From NCBI RefSeq assembly GCF_037975245.1, contig NC_092565.1, forward strand, positions 21,907,499 to 21,971,498: 64,000 nucleotides of DNA, read 5' to 3'. This document shows, piece after piece, positions 36,990-51,203 of this stretch (positions within the stretch are counted from its first letter, which is position 1; every line of letters starts with the position of its first letter). The stretch is from Apostichopus japonicus (taxonomy: Eukaryota > Echinodermata > Holothuroidea > Aspidochirotida > Stichopodidae). Below the pieces are notes generated by a model. The model was given only the letters and a program-made list of their open reading frames with translations. It was not told where the DNA came from and did no database searches. The position numbers were made by a program, and so were the translations under genes.

Positions 36990-37340
36990 GAGTATATATA
37001 TTTATTTTATTCAGTTATCTCTGCAACCATGGTAAGTTTTATATTTATGACCTTAAGAGAGCATCACGAAATCAATATAATACATAACATCATTTTGATG
37101 ATCTTTAATTCAATTGTTAAGATTCAATTGTTTAATTCAAATGTTTTTTTTTTTTTTTATTTATTTATTTTTTTTTATTCCTATTTTAGTATAAAGTGAA
37201 TGATATGATGCTTTTCACATTTTGGCTTTTTAAGTTTGTTCGCCAAGATACTAATCTTATATTATCATGCAAAAATATTATTATTTTCCGTTTCTCTTTT
37301 GCAGTATGGCAAAATGCCACAGTTCCCTGCTTATACACAT
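36990..37340 (+). other. Possible two-exon start of an unknown plus-strand gene
   Basis: A TATA-like GTATATATATTTA (36992-37004) is followed at a short distance by CTGCAACCATG|GTAAGT, where an ATG in good start context sits right at a consensus donor (37029-37037). A strong acceptor TTTCTCTTTTGCAG (37291-37304) then opens a 12-codon block, YGKMPQFPAYTH, ending before a possible donor CAT|GTATGC (37341). The joined peptide would start MYGKMPQFPAYTH. The protein is not recognised and no third exon was found, so this may be chance. Confidence 0.25.
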
Positions 37341-37344
37341 GTAT

Positions 37345-40300
37345 GCTTTTAAACACTTAAATCTACCAAACTGCAAATTAACATTCACATCTAGGTTATT
37401 AGATCAGCAACTTTCTCCTGAAACAATGTCATCATAGAGAAGGAACAAAACGCTAGGACTTTGTTTCTCCTAACAAACATTCTTAACACAAAGGAAACTG
37501 CTTCTATTAAGCAAAACATGAAAGTTTATGTGATGACATGACTTAAAATACCAAATTTTTTTGACATAATTTGTAGAATTTTAAATGAAAAATATCATTG
37601 GAACATTAAACAAGACAACCTATAACTTGTTTTATAAGATTTCTTTGAAGAAAGATTCTTGCAACAACAAATCCAGCATCAAGAATCTGCAAAAATGTAA
37701 CATACACACCAGAAAATGTGTAAGATGAATATTCTATCTTGTCTTCAGAGTTAAGTCAAAACTTAAAAAATATGTAACCTTCCTCAAACTGCAACATGAA
37801 GAAAAAGGACCGTTCACAGCTTTTCTTCCTTCATTTTATGGTACAACTAAAACAGGTTGTAAGACACTTGACTCAATACCTTGCCGACTGTACGACCACA
37901 TCAAAACTGATACAATCTACATAATTCTTCTATTTTATGCATAAATATCCTCCCTTCGATCGATATGTTATGTGGGAAGATTCTGTCTGCATGTCCTAGG
38001 CAGAAAGACGAAAAACCAGCCGTCAAAGTTGTCTAAATCTTGAAGGGAAAGGTGTAAAAAGTCTTACCTCGATCCTTTGTGTTGAATTCTCTATGGTTCA
38101 ATATAATATTTAATCCATATTATTCCCAAACTTTGCGGATAGATCTCCGTAAAATATGTTCAACTGTCTTCAAAAAATTTGAATTATAGTGCACGGCTTG
38201 CCTATCAGAATGCAGGATTCCCTAGGCTGCCTGTTTAATTCTCATTTTATCAACCATTTCACGCAACTGAAATTCCTATGAATTTCTAATGCGTGTAGAC
38301 TTTAGTGTGCAGGGCTCCTTGGAAGCATTTTGCCAGTACGGCTTGTGATGGGATGGCATTTCTGTTGTTCTCATTATCGTCTTCGGGGAGTCAAGTCGCT
38401 GTTCGGTGAACAGTTATCTGGGGGAATGGGTTCTTATGAGGGGTACCATACAAGGGGATTGTAGTTTCAGAGCATAATTTGCATTTTTAGCAGCATATTC
38501 CATTCAAACCATAACAAATATAACAACTATGAAGCATTCCTTCCCCCCCCCCCTCCTCCCTTCCACAAAGAGGGCTAAAATATGCTTGAGTAATTATTGC
38601 AACAGATTTCAACAACCTCACTTCAGCTCAAGGAAACAACTTTTCAAAAGAAGCAAATCATACATGTGGTTTCTCTGCTGTCATAGTCAAACCACATAGT
38701 AAAGCAATCTTAGTTCATCAAAAACATAAAGATTGTTTTGCTAAAAGATGAACTTTGCATCCTTCTCTTGGGTTTTTTCTCATAGTGAAAAGCCCTTCTC
38801 AATTTTCATAACTATTGACTTTGTTGTATAAACTTAAAACAGACTCCAGATCAAGATTAAATGTTTCTTCCATCTGTGTACTTTGTTTGAAATCTTCGGA
38901 GGGTTGACTGTTGAACTTTCAGTATTACCAAGACAACTAAGGTGGATGCATATTCTAATGATTGATAGAATTGGAAGAGGATGGATGGTAGGTGATGACT
39001 TGATGAGTACAGAGCAAATGTTTAATGGTCGTCTGAGACAACCACATTTCTGTTTGTACGACCAAAATCAGCCTTGGAGCATCTTCCTACGGACGACTAG
39101 TTCTTTACATCAAACTCAGATTGCATTGTGACTTAATACCAACAAATATGTCAAGTGATTAAATTGGTATCACCCTCCATCCATTTGGAGATACTGATGT
39201 ACAACTATTACTGGGTAGGGCCTACAATCCATCCGACTGGGAGTTTTATTGGCCCTAAATTGGTACGTTCAATTAACGAGACCTACACATCTGTCCTACA
39301 GTGTTCATATTGGTCATTCTTTGTTGTTTTTGCTACCATTTTTCCTGACAACCAAATTTGCTGTTTAGACAACCAAAAACATAAAAGCTACTGTAACAAT
39401 CCCTTAAAACTTGCCATGAAGAGGATGGTCTGGAAGAATCAATTCAGAGAGCAATACCTTCGAGGAGATTGGTAAGTGATCTTGCTCTTGTAGAGTTTAA
39501 AGGTTTATACCAGTTCTCCTAGAGTTGGTATGTAGCATAGGAGATTGAGAGAATCAAGGGTAACATTTTATGACAAATGAACTATGCGTTTCCAAGTATC
39601 AAATCATTCAAGACTAAAATGAATCAATTACTTTCTTTTGAAAATATGAACAAAACATATAACACATGCTTGTCAGGAAAGTGTACCACTTGGAACAATA
39701 GTAAAATAGTACATCACCTTACATATGTCATCCAATAAAGATCTATAGACTTTAATTACCACAGATACAACCTGGTTCAAAATATGCCCTAGTTTCCAGC
39801 CTGATTTTGCAAAGAACGATTGTTAAAGATAATTGATGGAAATCAGATCAATCCTGAAACATCATCTAATAAAAGAAAAGGAAATAGATAAAGATCTCTA
39901 TTTTTATTCTCTTCTATTTTTGAAGCCACTCATTTAATTGGTTTATTCCTTTGCTTTTCTCTCCATAATTGAAAGTAGAAATGAGTATGTCATCTATATA
40001 AAATTATTGATTTTGTTCTATTAAATAGAACATGTCTTCATAGTGTGCTAGCGTGTTCTTTTTGGGCCCTCTTCTTTCTGTCAGCTTAAAGTATAATATT
40101 TCAATTTTTCATTCACTGAGAATAGAACTGATCATATACAACATAAATGCGTGCATCTCTTATCGAAGAATTTTGTCTTCAAATATAGGTTGGAATTCAT
40201 TAAAAGAGGGGGTAATACAAAAAATATTAAACTCTTACAAACTTTGAATTCTTCATGTGGAGATCAATTTTTGAAAGCAAGGTCAAAACATGGAGAGACA

Positions 40301-41540
40301 GAAGGGTAATTCAAGGAGGAGCAGGAGAAGACAGAGATGATGACAATAGCATTGCATCTTCTTGATACGGCACTTGAGCATACCCTTGATGTTGTAAACC
40401 CCATTCTGGGTATTTATGAATGGTGATACTTAGCAAATGCTTGTAATAGGCAGTGAAACTTGCAAGGGAACCTGCAAAATCCAATGCATGCACAATTACA
40501 CAGAACAATACTAGGGAGACTCAAACTGCCAGTGTAAAATTTAGACAAAACTATAGCTGGTGTAGGTCTTCAGAATGGTAGATCCAAATGACATGGGAAT
40601 AGCTCAGAAGTGTATCAACCGGGGTGGAGGGGGGAGGGGGGACAGTGTTATAATTAATCATTTGGAACGATTATTATAATGAATATATGCACACATTCAT
40701 ATATATATATATATATCTATATATATTGTCCCATTTGTAGCACTGCACTATCATAGATATTCCAAATGTTATTGAGTTCTGGGTATTCACAAGTGAAGAC
40801 TTTACCTGTCTCCTCTAAACATCAGCACTTTCTAGCTTAGACTGGTAAACTATTAAACATCCTACTTCTCACTCTGCCACCCTAAAAGTGTTTTCTTCCT
40901 AGACCTTGTTATCTGTTCGAATCTGCTTGCCTAAGCTGGTAGCCGTCAAGGAATGGAAGTCTTAAATAAACTGAGTTATTCTAAGTATTCAAATGTGATT
41001 ATTAAAAACAATGTAGACTGTGTGAAATAACCATAGGAACTCCCCTATACCGTTAATGTGCGGTACAATATTGACCGAAATTCTTCTAAATCTCGAAAAA
41101 AACATAATGTGTTTTGTTTTTCTCTTAGATTAAAGTCATAAAAAAAATTCATAAATATTGTTTGGACATTATTAATGGAATTACTGTTGAATCACCAGAT
41201 GGATTAATTTTGCATGCACTACTGTCCTACACGTGAAAGAATCTCTAATGGTCACTATTCCTTTCAAAGAGACCAGAATTTACAAACAGCACAGCAACTT
41301 ATAGGAATTAAGACACCACTGTGGACATGACATACAAGAACTCAGAGGGCTACATGGACTCGACTTCAAATTAGAAAACTCCAGAAATGTCGCCAGGTTA
41401 CAAAGAATATTGAAAGATGTAGATAATTAAACAGGAACTCAGTCGATCGGATGCAAACGTCATTGAGTATTGTGGAAGAATTATTGCGTAACCTTATAAT
41501 GCAACATGTCACACAGTAAAGCTGCTGCAGTAGCAGTATT
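37345..41540. other. No gene seen
   Basis: Mostly AT-rich. A relatively GC-rich island (about 38280-38450) holds a 32-codon minus-strand frame (38276-38374) of unknown meaning. A poly-C run lies near 38543 and an AT dinucleotide repeat at 40699-40726. A TCAGAATGGTAGAT piece at 40569 recalls family R2. Confidence 0.5.
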
Positions 41541-41541
41541 C

Positions 41542-41775
41542 CCTGCAGCCAGGCTGCATCATATATCAAACAATATACATTTGCTCTACATTACCAGTCA
41601 TGCTTATTGTATAAAACTGATGAGTACAACAGATCCTGTCCTTACTGGCTACAGTGATCCTGCAGCCAGGCTGAATCAAATATCAAACAATAGACATTAT
41701 CTCTACATACCAGTCATGCCTATTGTATAAAACTGCTGAGTACAACAGATCCTGTCCTTACAGGCTGCATTGATG
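41542..41775. repeat. Two tandem copies of a ~117-bp unit
   Basis: CCTGCAGCCAGGCTG ... ATATCAAACAATA ... TACCAGTCATGC ... GAGTACAACAGATCCTGTCC occurs twice, starting at 41542 and 41659, with about one difference in ten bases. Confidence 0.85.
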
Positions 41776-42674
41776 CTGCTGCTTCCATATTGGCATAAGA
41801 ATTCTTGATTGGTGACTTTCTGGCTTGACACTAAATTTACTCACAAATTTTGTATGGGAGAATTATCCCACTTCGCCTCCCTCTCCCATTCCAAGCAAAT
41901 AAAGTTCTTTCTGATATTTACTAGCAATTTCATAATATTTAATTTCAGAATATTTAACATTTTCTTATTTACAGAGAGCAGCAGGAAGGGATAGCATCAA
42001 AACACAAACATTATTAACTTTTACACGAATTGTCACCAATGTAAAATCATTTGAAAGAATAATTTGCAGGAGATCTTAACCGGGCCTCCCTTGGAATTGG
42101 CTGTGATTGGCTTCATCGGAAATGCCAGTACATGGCCTTGATATCAGGTGGATAATCCTGTAAGGTAAAAGCTTAGCGAGCAGACACATGCATATTTATG
42201 TCACCATTATACCATCCAATCAATACTGTTCTACTGCCATGGTCGTAGTTATATCTGTATTGCCAGACCATTCCCATGGGCTAGTAGGTATAATCCAAAC
42301 CTGAGCATCTAATCTGATTATGAACTTAGCTTCTAGTCCCTATGGCATGAGAAAGCAACTACATAATCAAACTAACACATCAAACTCTGACAAAAAGTTA
42401 TCTGCAAATGAAATTCATGGCCTACTTCAGATTTTAACTTGGCCAAATTGGAAAGCGCATGAACTGATTTTTTTTTGGTATTGGCTTCTTCTTCCTCTCT
42501 CCTTCCCCCCCCCCCTTTTTCCTTTTCAAAAACCAAATGTTTCATGTTTGCAGTCACATATTTAATGTTGTCACAAGGCATTTTACAGACAACCTTCCTT
42601 GATTAAAAAAAAAAAAATGTTCACATATATTCAGAGTAAAATATATGTCTCCTTAATTCCAAATCTGAGACAGT

Positions 42675-42730
42675 AGTTTTAGAAGGTGTCATATCTTGAT
42701 CGAAATATTAAATCAAGGTCTTCTAAAACT
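42675..42730. repeat. Nested inverted repeat
   Basis: AGTTTTAGAAG (42675-42685) pairs perfectly with CTTCTAAAACT (42720-42730). Inside, CTTGAT pairs with ATCAAG. It could fold as a two-step hairpin; no element boundary is evident. Confidence 0.6.
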
Positions 42731-44387
42731 CGACATCTGATATTCATAAGATGAGGAACACATACTAACATTGTCAATACTGGATTGAGAGTGTGGTATA
42801 TATCATCATGTGGAGATCTGGCACCATTCTGAAGGCTGCAAAGTTGCCACAGCTCAACCGTTTAGGCTCTCAAGGATATCATACAAGTCACATCAATCCA
42901 GTCTTAATCCTAAACTAGATAACTAATTACTTACTATCTCACATTTTTAAATGCAAGGTTTACATGTGGACAGAATTGCTCACAGCTTGCCAACCTTCCA
43001 GACACCATCATAAATTGTTTTCAAAAAGTCTCGGAAGTTGTAGCCAGTTTTTCATGGAAAGGTGGGAATACTTTCTTGTTTTATTCTATGTATTGATAAA
43101 AATGTTCAGGTCGCAAGGGGTTTTGTAACCAATTCATTTTCACATCGATACTTCTCATTTTCATCTACTTTTTCTAGCTGTGTGAATTGCTGTGACCAAA
43201 AACATATAATCAAGAGGATTATCACTTGTCCTGACACTTTCAAAATATATAAAGACAGAGAATTTGACAGGTTCAGCTTCCAAGCAGTCAGAATACACCC
43301 CGGACAAGTGCAAACTTTTTTATTCTGAGCTCTCATCAAGTGTTAGCAGTGTCATATGCATCTAGGTCATTACAAGGAAGGTGAGTCCCATGTTCATCCA
43401 AACAAGATGAACTACATTCTATAAACAACAACAATACACAATAATAAATTTCTATGACGTTTAAAAGTTTATGCTTAGTTCTTGATCGGTGAACAAATGT
43501 AACAGAATATGTTTTCAGATATCTTGTGGAATCTGTGGTAACAACTACAAGAATGACAGCAACATTCACATGAAAAAAAAAAAACAATAATCACAACAAC
43601 ATAGCAATAATAATAACCCCCTTACAGGTGTAAAAAACATTTTTCAGTAGCCCTTACTGAAAACTTTCTGTATAAGACAGCTGTTTAAAATGAACAACAT
43701 ACATTAAGCATATGTCTCATCTCAAATAGCAGAATTCATCACTTTGTAAGAGTGTGCATACAACCTTAAGATTAAATGTATAGACTGCACAATCTGTACT
43801 GTCCTCACATTCCACCACAGTGATGCGACACTCATATTCGTATGCCATGTATCTTACTCTCATATTGATTGGTCAGTATACCCAGTAGCATGCACAGTTG
43901 TTTGCAATGCAGAGCTGTAACATTCAAGGTATATGCTTTATTTTGTCTGGAATTGGTCACAATCTGGTGGTAGCATATTACAAGACTGAAAGAAAGATAA
44001 AGGCAACAGCTGTTACTTTAATAAACCATAACTGCACCAAAATTGATGAGATTAGGTGAAACCTTTAAAATGATTGCAATAATACATACTGTACCATCAC
44101 GCTGAATTTATAGGGGAGCATTAAGCGGTGGATGATGGACTGGCTTCTTAGGAACATTAAAATGGTTGTAATCATATAACTAGGCTTGGGCGAGTTATCT
44201 GACCTCTACTCAAAAGTCACAATGTTTTTTAAAGATTTAGATTCCAAAGATTTGGCAAATTGTTGGAAGTATAACCCATGTCATTATAGAAAATGCCCTC
44301 GCTGCATCGATCATGAAAAGTATGGCTACAACTAAACATGTTTCATATCAGCTGACATAATGGTTAACATAAATGAACACTATCCTA

Positions 44388-45908
44388 CAGGGACGTAGCC
44401 AGGGGGGGAGCAGGGGGAGCGACCGCTCCCCCCCTTTCAGTGTCGATTTTTTTTTAAACTGTCGTTTTTTTAGCATGGTATTTTGTCAGTGCTCTTTTGA
44501 TCTTGAATACTCGTCAGCTCCGTTAACTCGATTATAATCGTAGTAACATTCACGCCTACTGATCCAACTACTTACTTAGTTTGGCAGATGTAATTAGCTA
44601 AATTTAGCTTATAGCCAATTACAAGCCTACAGTTGGCCACTGTGTAATAAAATACATATTGCCTACCTAACCGCACTCTATGGAATGTCACGAACTGTAT
44701 ACACAACAACGTCGACAACGTTCGTTCTATGAGTCGTCCTAAGGTGTTGCACGAACAGCATGTTATGAAGCTAAGCTAGCAATCGTACGTGATACGCACT
44801 TCCTGTAATAATTATTGCACTGCTAATACACTGCGATAACGATATTTGTTTTTAGGCCACTGCATATCTGGCAATATTACAAAATATGAAAGTTTATGTT
44901 GTCCATCAGTTAAGTTCGTCAAATGTATTAAAGTCCAGACATTGGACAATAAAAAAGAATCATCCTACTGGAAAAAAATGTAAAAGAGCAATATGTTTGT
45001 CTTTCTGATATATTATGTAAAAGAACATGTAGAAGAATTCAAACAGGAAACAAAATCTGCTGATTATGATATCATACGATCAGGGGCGTAGCCAGTATGT
45101 AGCACTGTAGGCCCGGACCTTCCTTTTTCTTTGGCCAAGTTATCTTTTTTTAAAACCACCCATAATTCAAATCGATAAGCTTGCTGGACGAGTTTAAGAG
45201 TCTATAGACAGGAAAAACTATTGAAATGAACGTAGCAAGAATATGGCTAAATTAGGTGACCTATTCTTCTGTCATCTAGGCTGTCATTTCTATCGCGTGC
45301 CGTTTCATTCAACACTCTACCCGCCGAAAAAGACTAGGATCCGATCTTGTCAGTTTTTTAACATCTAGTTAAGAACCCGTTTACGCAGATAATATTTCAG
45401 TTGAGAAAACAGTTGAGAAATTTGATTCAGATGGCAATCGTCAGATAGCTCTTGCCTTCTCTTCTTAGGCTAACTTAAACATTTAATAGCTACAGTTGTA
45501 TCAAAGACAATTACTGGCTATAGTTGTATCAAAGACATTTCAGGACTATCTTTGTATCTATAAGTATCAGAAGTTGAAACGTAAGACTACTCTGTACATG
45601 TACCTTGCTAATTTTAAATACATTATGTAGTATTGAATTACGTACTATTTTAACTCATTTGTTTTTTGGGTTTAAAAGTGATATTGAATGAGGTGTCTCA
45701 AGATAGCAAGAGGCCAGGGAACCAGAATGAACACTCGGGAAGGGCCGTTTCCGGCCATCTGGGGGGTTTGTAAAACCAAAAATTTTCTTGTACGCTCCGC
45801 GCCAACCGATGGTGGCGCTCCGCTCAGATAGTCGTGCCTACAACTTTGAAAATCCATATCAATCGCAAAAAGTGCTCCCCCCCTTTCAAATTTCTGGCTA
45901 CGTCGCTG
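44388..45908. mobile_element. hAT-type non-autonomous DNA transposon (1,521 bp)
   Basis: The termini are CAGGGACGTAGCCAG on the left and, inverted on the right, CAGCGACGTAGCCAG: 15 bp with one mismatch. An exact 8-bp target duplication CTATCCTA flanks them (44380-44387 and 45909-45916). G/C-rich stretches near both ends (GGGGGGGAGC) are also inverted. No transposase is seen. The right-hand 250 bp match the left end of the element at 58035-58432. An internal CAGGGGCGTAGCCAG at 45082 looks like the end of another related element nested inside. Confidence 0.9.
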
Positions 45909-45916
45909 CTATCCTA

Positions 45917-48351
45917 TTGATCTTTTTAGTGCAAGAAACCTCCTGATTGCAAATGTTTTGACTAAACCAGCAAAAAGCCATGACAAATTGGATTCTTATC
46001 ACATCAGCTGTAAATGACTTTGATGGGTCACTAGTCATGGATGTTAAGTATTGTTGGAATATGGAATATCTGGAATATGGAACTTGGAATATCCATGTTC
46101 CAACTATTTTTGTCTGTAAGTACAAAGAGAGGATTTCGAGTGTTTACACTCAGTAGGCTTAAATATTTGGGAAGTTTTAATATCCACATAAAATTGGAGA
46201 AAAGGTATGATGTATTTAAATCTCAAACTTTTGTCACTAAAGTATCTTAGTGTTAAAGCAAGTAGGCCCATCAGTGTACTATGCCTCATAGCATAGCCAT
46301 TACTGTTTTTGCAACTGACAGAGTGATAGGCTAAGTTTCCAATATTTAAAAAAAAATTAGTCATTGTGTTGAATGATGAATGAGTTGCAACACTACTCAA
46401 AGTTGACTCCCAGGGAAGACAGCACTAGATTCAACAAAAAACTAAAAAAATTCCAGTTTTAATATTTCTTTTGTGAAAGAGCTGGTTGACTATCATATAT
46501 ATTGACAATGTTCAACCTAACTTTCTTTCTTTACAATGGATAATTTTTTTAATGTTGTAAAATTTACTTTTAAACAGAGTGCCATGCATCTTTACTAGCT
46601 ATTGAGTTTGCTTATAAAACAAAATTCCACTAATTTATTACAAAATATGACATGAAAAAACTTTTGAAACATGATATTGGACATTTTGAACAACACTTAA
46701 GTAGTGCTACTTCCAGGTAACATGTTGATACGCATCACCTCATGTTCATCAATCTCGCACCAACAAGGTGATCATAACAGTGTAAATCTACTTGACAAGG
46801 ATGCTGCCTTACTCACTCTTCCATTTCCCTGGTCTTTCAAAAGCCTTCTTAAAATGCCATTAACATTTCAGAAACCCTAACCCATTATGGTACTCTTCAA
46901 GCGAGAACATATGGCCTCTTCGTCTATTGCGATGTCTTCGCTGGGTTATGACTGTATTATGCAAATTCTTACTTACTCCTTACAAGCCTTCTGTCTTAAA
47001 ATTTACGAATTAATGCTTGAGGCCAATGATAAAGTCATGCTCCTGAATACCAGCTGTCATGTTTCTTACGAAAGACTTTTTTTCCTTTTTTTTCTTTTCT
47101 TCACGAAACCCTCGTCTGTGTAGTGACCTGGATGATATAGTATGCTTGGTTTATCAGATAAACGGTAACAATCGGCAGCGACTTGCAGTGCATTTAAACA
47201 CGACCACTCTTATTTACATTTGAGTTACGGGACATTTTCAGCTCAATTGAAGCTACGACCATTAGGATAACAGTGAAAGAGGTCTCTGGGGGAAATATCC
47301 ATAATTGACAACCATTTAGACCGCAACTGATACAGTCTGAGGCGGCTTGTCCACTGACAGATCTATGTGAGATATATGTGTTGCATTCTACCATGAGATC
47401 TGTGACTATAGGCACAATACATGCATAGTTTCATGGTTGTTTGGGAATCCATTTTTCTCTTTTGGAGAGATTTCCAAACTTTGAAATGCAAGTTTAATTT
47501 TAATGGCTACCCCAATCCATGACATCAAGAATCCAAGTACTATGTGCCCTCTACCAACTGAACGATCATATAATTTAACCTAATAAGTTGATGGTGATTC
47601 TAAGGTTGCTATGCAGAATTAAGTCACAGTGAATTGCATATCATGTGATCAGCTGATATCATACCTAGTTTCATTTCATACAACCATGAGATTTCACTTA
47701 TAATATATGCATTCTGCACAAATGGATATGCAAATTATAAACAGCACAGCACACTAGGAAATTTTCGTGTTAGTTTTATGCTTATCTTTTTTGTTTATCG
47801 AAATCTGATAATTTTGTAAATGACAAGTCAGCTTACGTTCACAAAGTACAAACTGATAAATGATACCAATCGAGTTGTTTTGGAAAGCTTAGCTGTGATT
47901 CTTACGTCTAATTAGGTTATCCTTGGACATGTAACTGTCTGAATTACTGATAACATTATTCAGAACTGCATCCATAGAAACACAATAACTGATCATTGTG
48001 TACATAACATTCCACATGTACCAACAAGAAAAAACACACACACATATTGCTCAAGTGTAGATGATATAAAGCAAAGAGTATTGTCATAATTGATGCATAA
48101 TGCATTTAGTACAAAAGTAACATTTAATGGTCAGGTATACATAGCCAAGCTACATATCCAACAACCAAGGGACATTCAAAATAACACACTGCATAAATGT
48201 ACCTACAGCAAAAAAAAGACAATTCTCATGTTTGCCTGCATCCCCTCTGATCTCATACATGTACATGCAACATACCAAATTTCCCAAATAAACAAAGGTA
48301 TATACAATGCATACTTTGTATTCACACAAAGTGTAAAAACACTGTCTTATT
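45917..48351. other. No gene seen
   Basis: Includes a local GGAATAT repeat (46053-46092). Short open frames on both strands (such as 46887-47123 and 47194-47415) lack homology or splice sites that I trust. Confidence 0.5.
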
Positions 48352-48420
48352 GTGAAGTGCTTTGAGATCATAGTTTGATGAAAGGTGCTACATAAAAATA
48401 TCATATTACTATTATTGTTC
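48352..48420 (+). mobile_element. SINE/LINE 3' tail remnant
   Basis: GTGAAGTGCTTTGAGATCAT ... GATGAAAGGTGCTACATAAA, followed by an AT-rich TATTACTATTATTG end. This resembles the common animal SINE tail with GCTTTGAG and GCGCTATATAAA blocks ending in ATT repeats. A tRNA-like head was not found upstream. Confidence 0.55.
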
Positions 48421-48424
48421 ACGA

Positions 48425-51046
48425 ACAAGCAATGTACACTGTAAGATGAACATGTATGCAAACTGTGTACATACACAAAATTTTGCATACTGTTCCCTGG
48501 TAAAGCACAATATGTTCAAATTTCCATCACAGACACAATATACCACATGTGATGCATGCATTGTAATGTTAAGAAATGGAACTTACAGCTATGATAGTCT
48601 TTTAAGTTTATTTATGAGTATAATTTAAAACTTTCAGAAAAGAAAGGTCACTGGTAAGTCAGTACACACAATTACAATTATAAAAGCAAGTAAAAAACAT
48701 TTTACCACTTATCCATAGATGGATGTTATTTTTATTTTTCTATATATGGTATAATTGAAATAAACTTCAAACAGATCTATAGCCACTTCTTTCCTCTCTT
48801 CACATGAAGGGTTAGCTTCAAGCTGGAGAGCATGTTCAGTAGCTTCCCAACTTCATCACATATCCTATCTAGTAGGTTTCAAAACCTACTTGACTCCCTG
48901 GATGCATGCTAAAAAGTACATCATTTTTCAAACATGTACTTTCCTGTCACTTCAATAGTGACACAGCTAGGATATCATCAGTAACTCTAAATACAGAGTT
49001 ACATCCTTGCCAGCAGTTCTATACATATTACCGAGAATAGGAAGTTTTGTTGTTGTTGATATTTCATGTGTTTACGATCTAATATCCCAATCTCTGCAGA
49101 GCATCTCTTAACAATATACCGGCACAATATAAGAATGAACTTAGATGTAATCAAATGGAATTAAAAACACATATGCAGATGCGAATCAAAGCCATCCCTG
49201 TCCTTCCACAGATTTTATAAATGTTATTATCGTGTTGTGATGTCACCACTTGCTTTCAAATCATTTCGTAATTGATGGTACATAGACTCTTTCATCAATG
49301 GCTGTGAAAGACTTTCAACAAAGCAGACCAAAAGAGGTAGGACACGATGAAAAGACACACTCGAAAGCCGTTCTCTCCAAATCTACGTCAGCCAGATGTG
49401 TAAGGTTAATTCCTTTCAATCGAGCGAGCGGCACGTGTAGGCAAGAGCTCATGTTATCTTTATAGAGATGAGCTAGGCCACTTCTCGATGTAAACAGTAA
49501 TGAGTTTGTACTTTATAAACACTGCCATCATCTATAACTTTTCCACAAACAATGTGACTGATGGGATGAATGCTTTCTCCAAAGCATTGTGCATGAGATA
49601 AGAATTGGTAACAAACAAACATTGTTCTTGAAGGTTTATTGCTTTTGAAGGGGCAATTTTTTGTTAAAGTTGCTACAATCTGGTGAAAGCTTAAATCCCA
49701 CTATTTAAGTAAAGATGAGGTACCTGAAAATAGTCCACAAAAAAATTAAACATGGAAGGATAAAATTATAACTTTTTCTTGAGGTTGTAAATGACTAAAA
49801 AATAAAAAAAACATTTAAATTTGAAGAACAAAAAGAGTTTCTGTATTGGATTTAGACATTTACTAATTTTCTAAAAAGGAGGAGTACAACAATGATTTTA
49901 ATTAAATGAAAGCATTTAATTAGAAGTAGGGCATTCAATGATGTGTGCAGATATTCTTTTCCAGCAGTAACAAAACTGAGTGATGTGCTGTTGTGTTCTT
50001 GAGCTTATTAGGACCAGTTGCCTAGACTTGAGAGTTTTGGCAAAGTTATTATAGTCCTAGTTTACAGATTAATTGCATTTCTTGTGATATGTCACTGTAC
50101 TATATGTATACTGATCTAGCTTATCTGATTGAGAGCCTTTCAATGATGGATAATGACGGTTGAGATAATTACTAGACAATGGTAGTCTACTGATCATTAA
50201 ATTAATTGATTAATTTAGTACAAAAAGAGCTTTGGCTTTGACAGTATGTAATGGCGTACATATACCTAGAATTTTAAAATTCTAGCCAATTGCTATAAAA
50301 GAGCAAGTGCCTTTCCTGCATTACAACAAATACCAATTATTGCACAAGCTTTTGACAGCAGCTCTATAATATTTGCTAAAATATAAAATGACTGTAATAC
50401 ATGGCTGATGTTAGGCTAGGAAATAACACCAGTTCTTTGAAATGATGATTGTCGACCAACTAACCTTGTGCTAATGTTCTTAATGTCTACTAGCTCAGAA
50501 AATGGCCATCGTCTACCTGCAAATGGTTAAATCCACTTGCATGGAGCCAGTAAATAGCCCCAAATTTTGAGGCCCGGTACCTGCATTATTTACTTGAACA
50601 TATCATTATCACAATTTGTCAATTGCCACAAACTTGCAACAAGACATACAAGATTGTGCCAAGAATCCCTAAAATCATCCAGTTTTACATTTTGAAGCAG
50701 CTCCTTTAGTCTGATACGCGGGCAACTTTACCAAACCTGCCAAGTTAATACCCAAAATGGCGTTGCAATTGATCAAATTAAAATGTTAGATGTTTTCACC
50801 AAAGCAATATTACTTAGGAGTAAATTTTTCCACTGACATGAACATTTTGTTGCTGATACAGTTTTGTGTATCATCCACAAAGAGCAAATCAAAAGTTGTA
50901 AGACTATTGCCATTTCTATCATTATTTAATGAAAACTTAATTAAACCATCATATAATTGGAATGAATACTCGGACTTGAACATCCAAGCTGTCCTGAGGG
51001 TGATTCAGGTGAATGAATATTCAGGTTATAAACACACGTACATGTA
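48425..51046. other. No gene seen
   Basis: AT-rich. A more GC-rich patch near 49360-49440 (GAGCGAGCGGCACGTG) contains an E-box but no recognisable exon. Confidence 0.5.
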
Positions 51047-51203
51047 GGGCTTCTGAATGGTAGATTCAGAAGGGAGAGTAACCTCAGAGAGGGTCATTAG
51101 GGGAGGGGGGGGGGAAGGATGCAGTACAAGAATGCTACCAGTTTATAGGCTAAGGTAGATTTGAGGATGTATGTATAGGAAACAGGTAAGAGAGAATTGA
51201 AAC
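51047..51203 (+). repeat. Repeat family R2, copy
   Basis: CTTCTGAATGGTAGATTCAG at the start, a poly-G run, GATGCAGTACAAGAATGCTA, CCAGTTTATAGGCTA, and AACAGGTAAGAGAGAATTGA at the end. The block order matches 15877-16036. Confidence 0.5.

Noticed and set aside
45082-45100. CAGGGGCGTAGCCAG as a complete nested hAT-type element
   Set aside because: It resembles an element end, but no matching right end or target duplication was found; at most a solo terminus.
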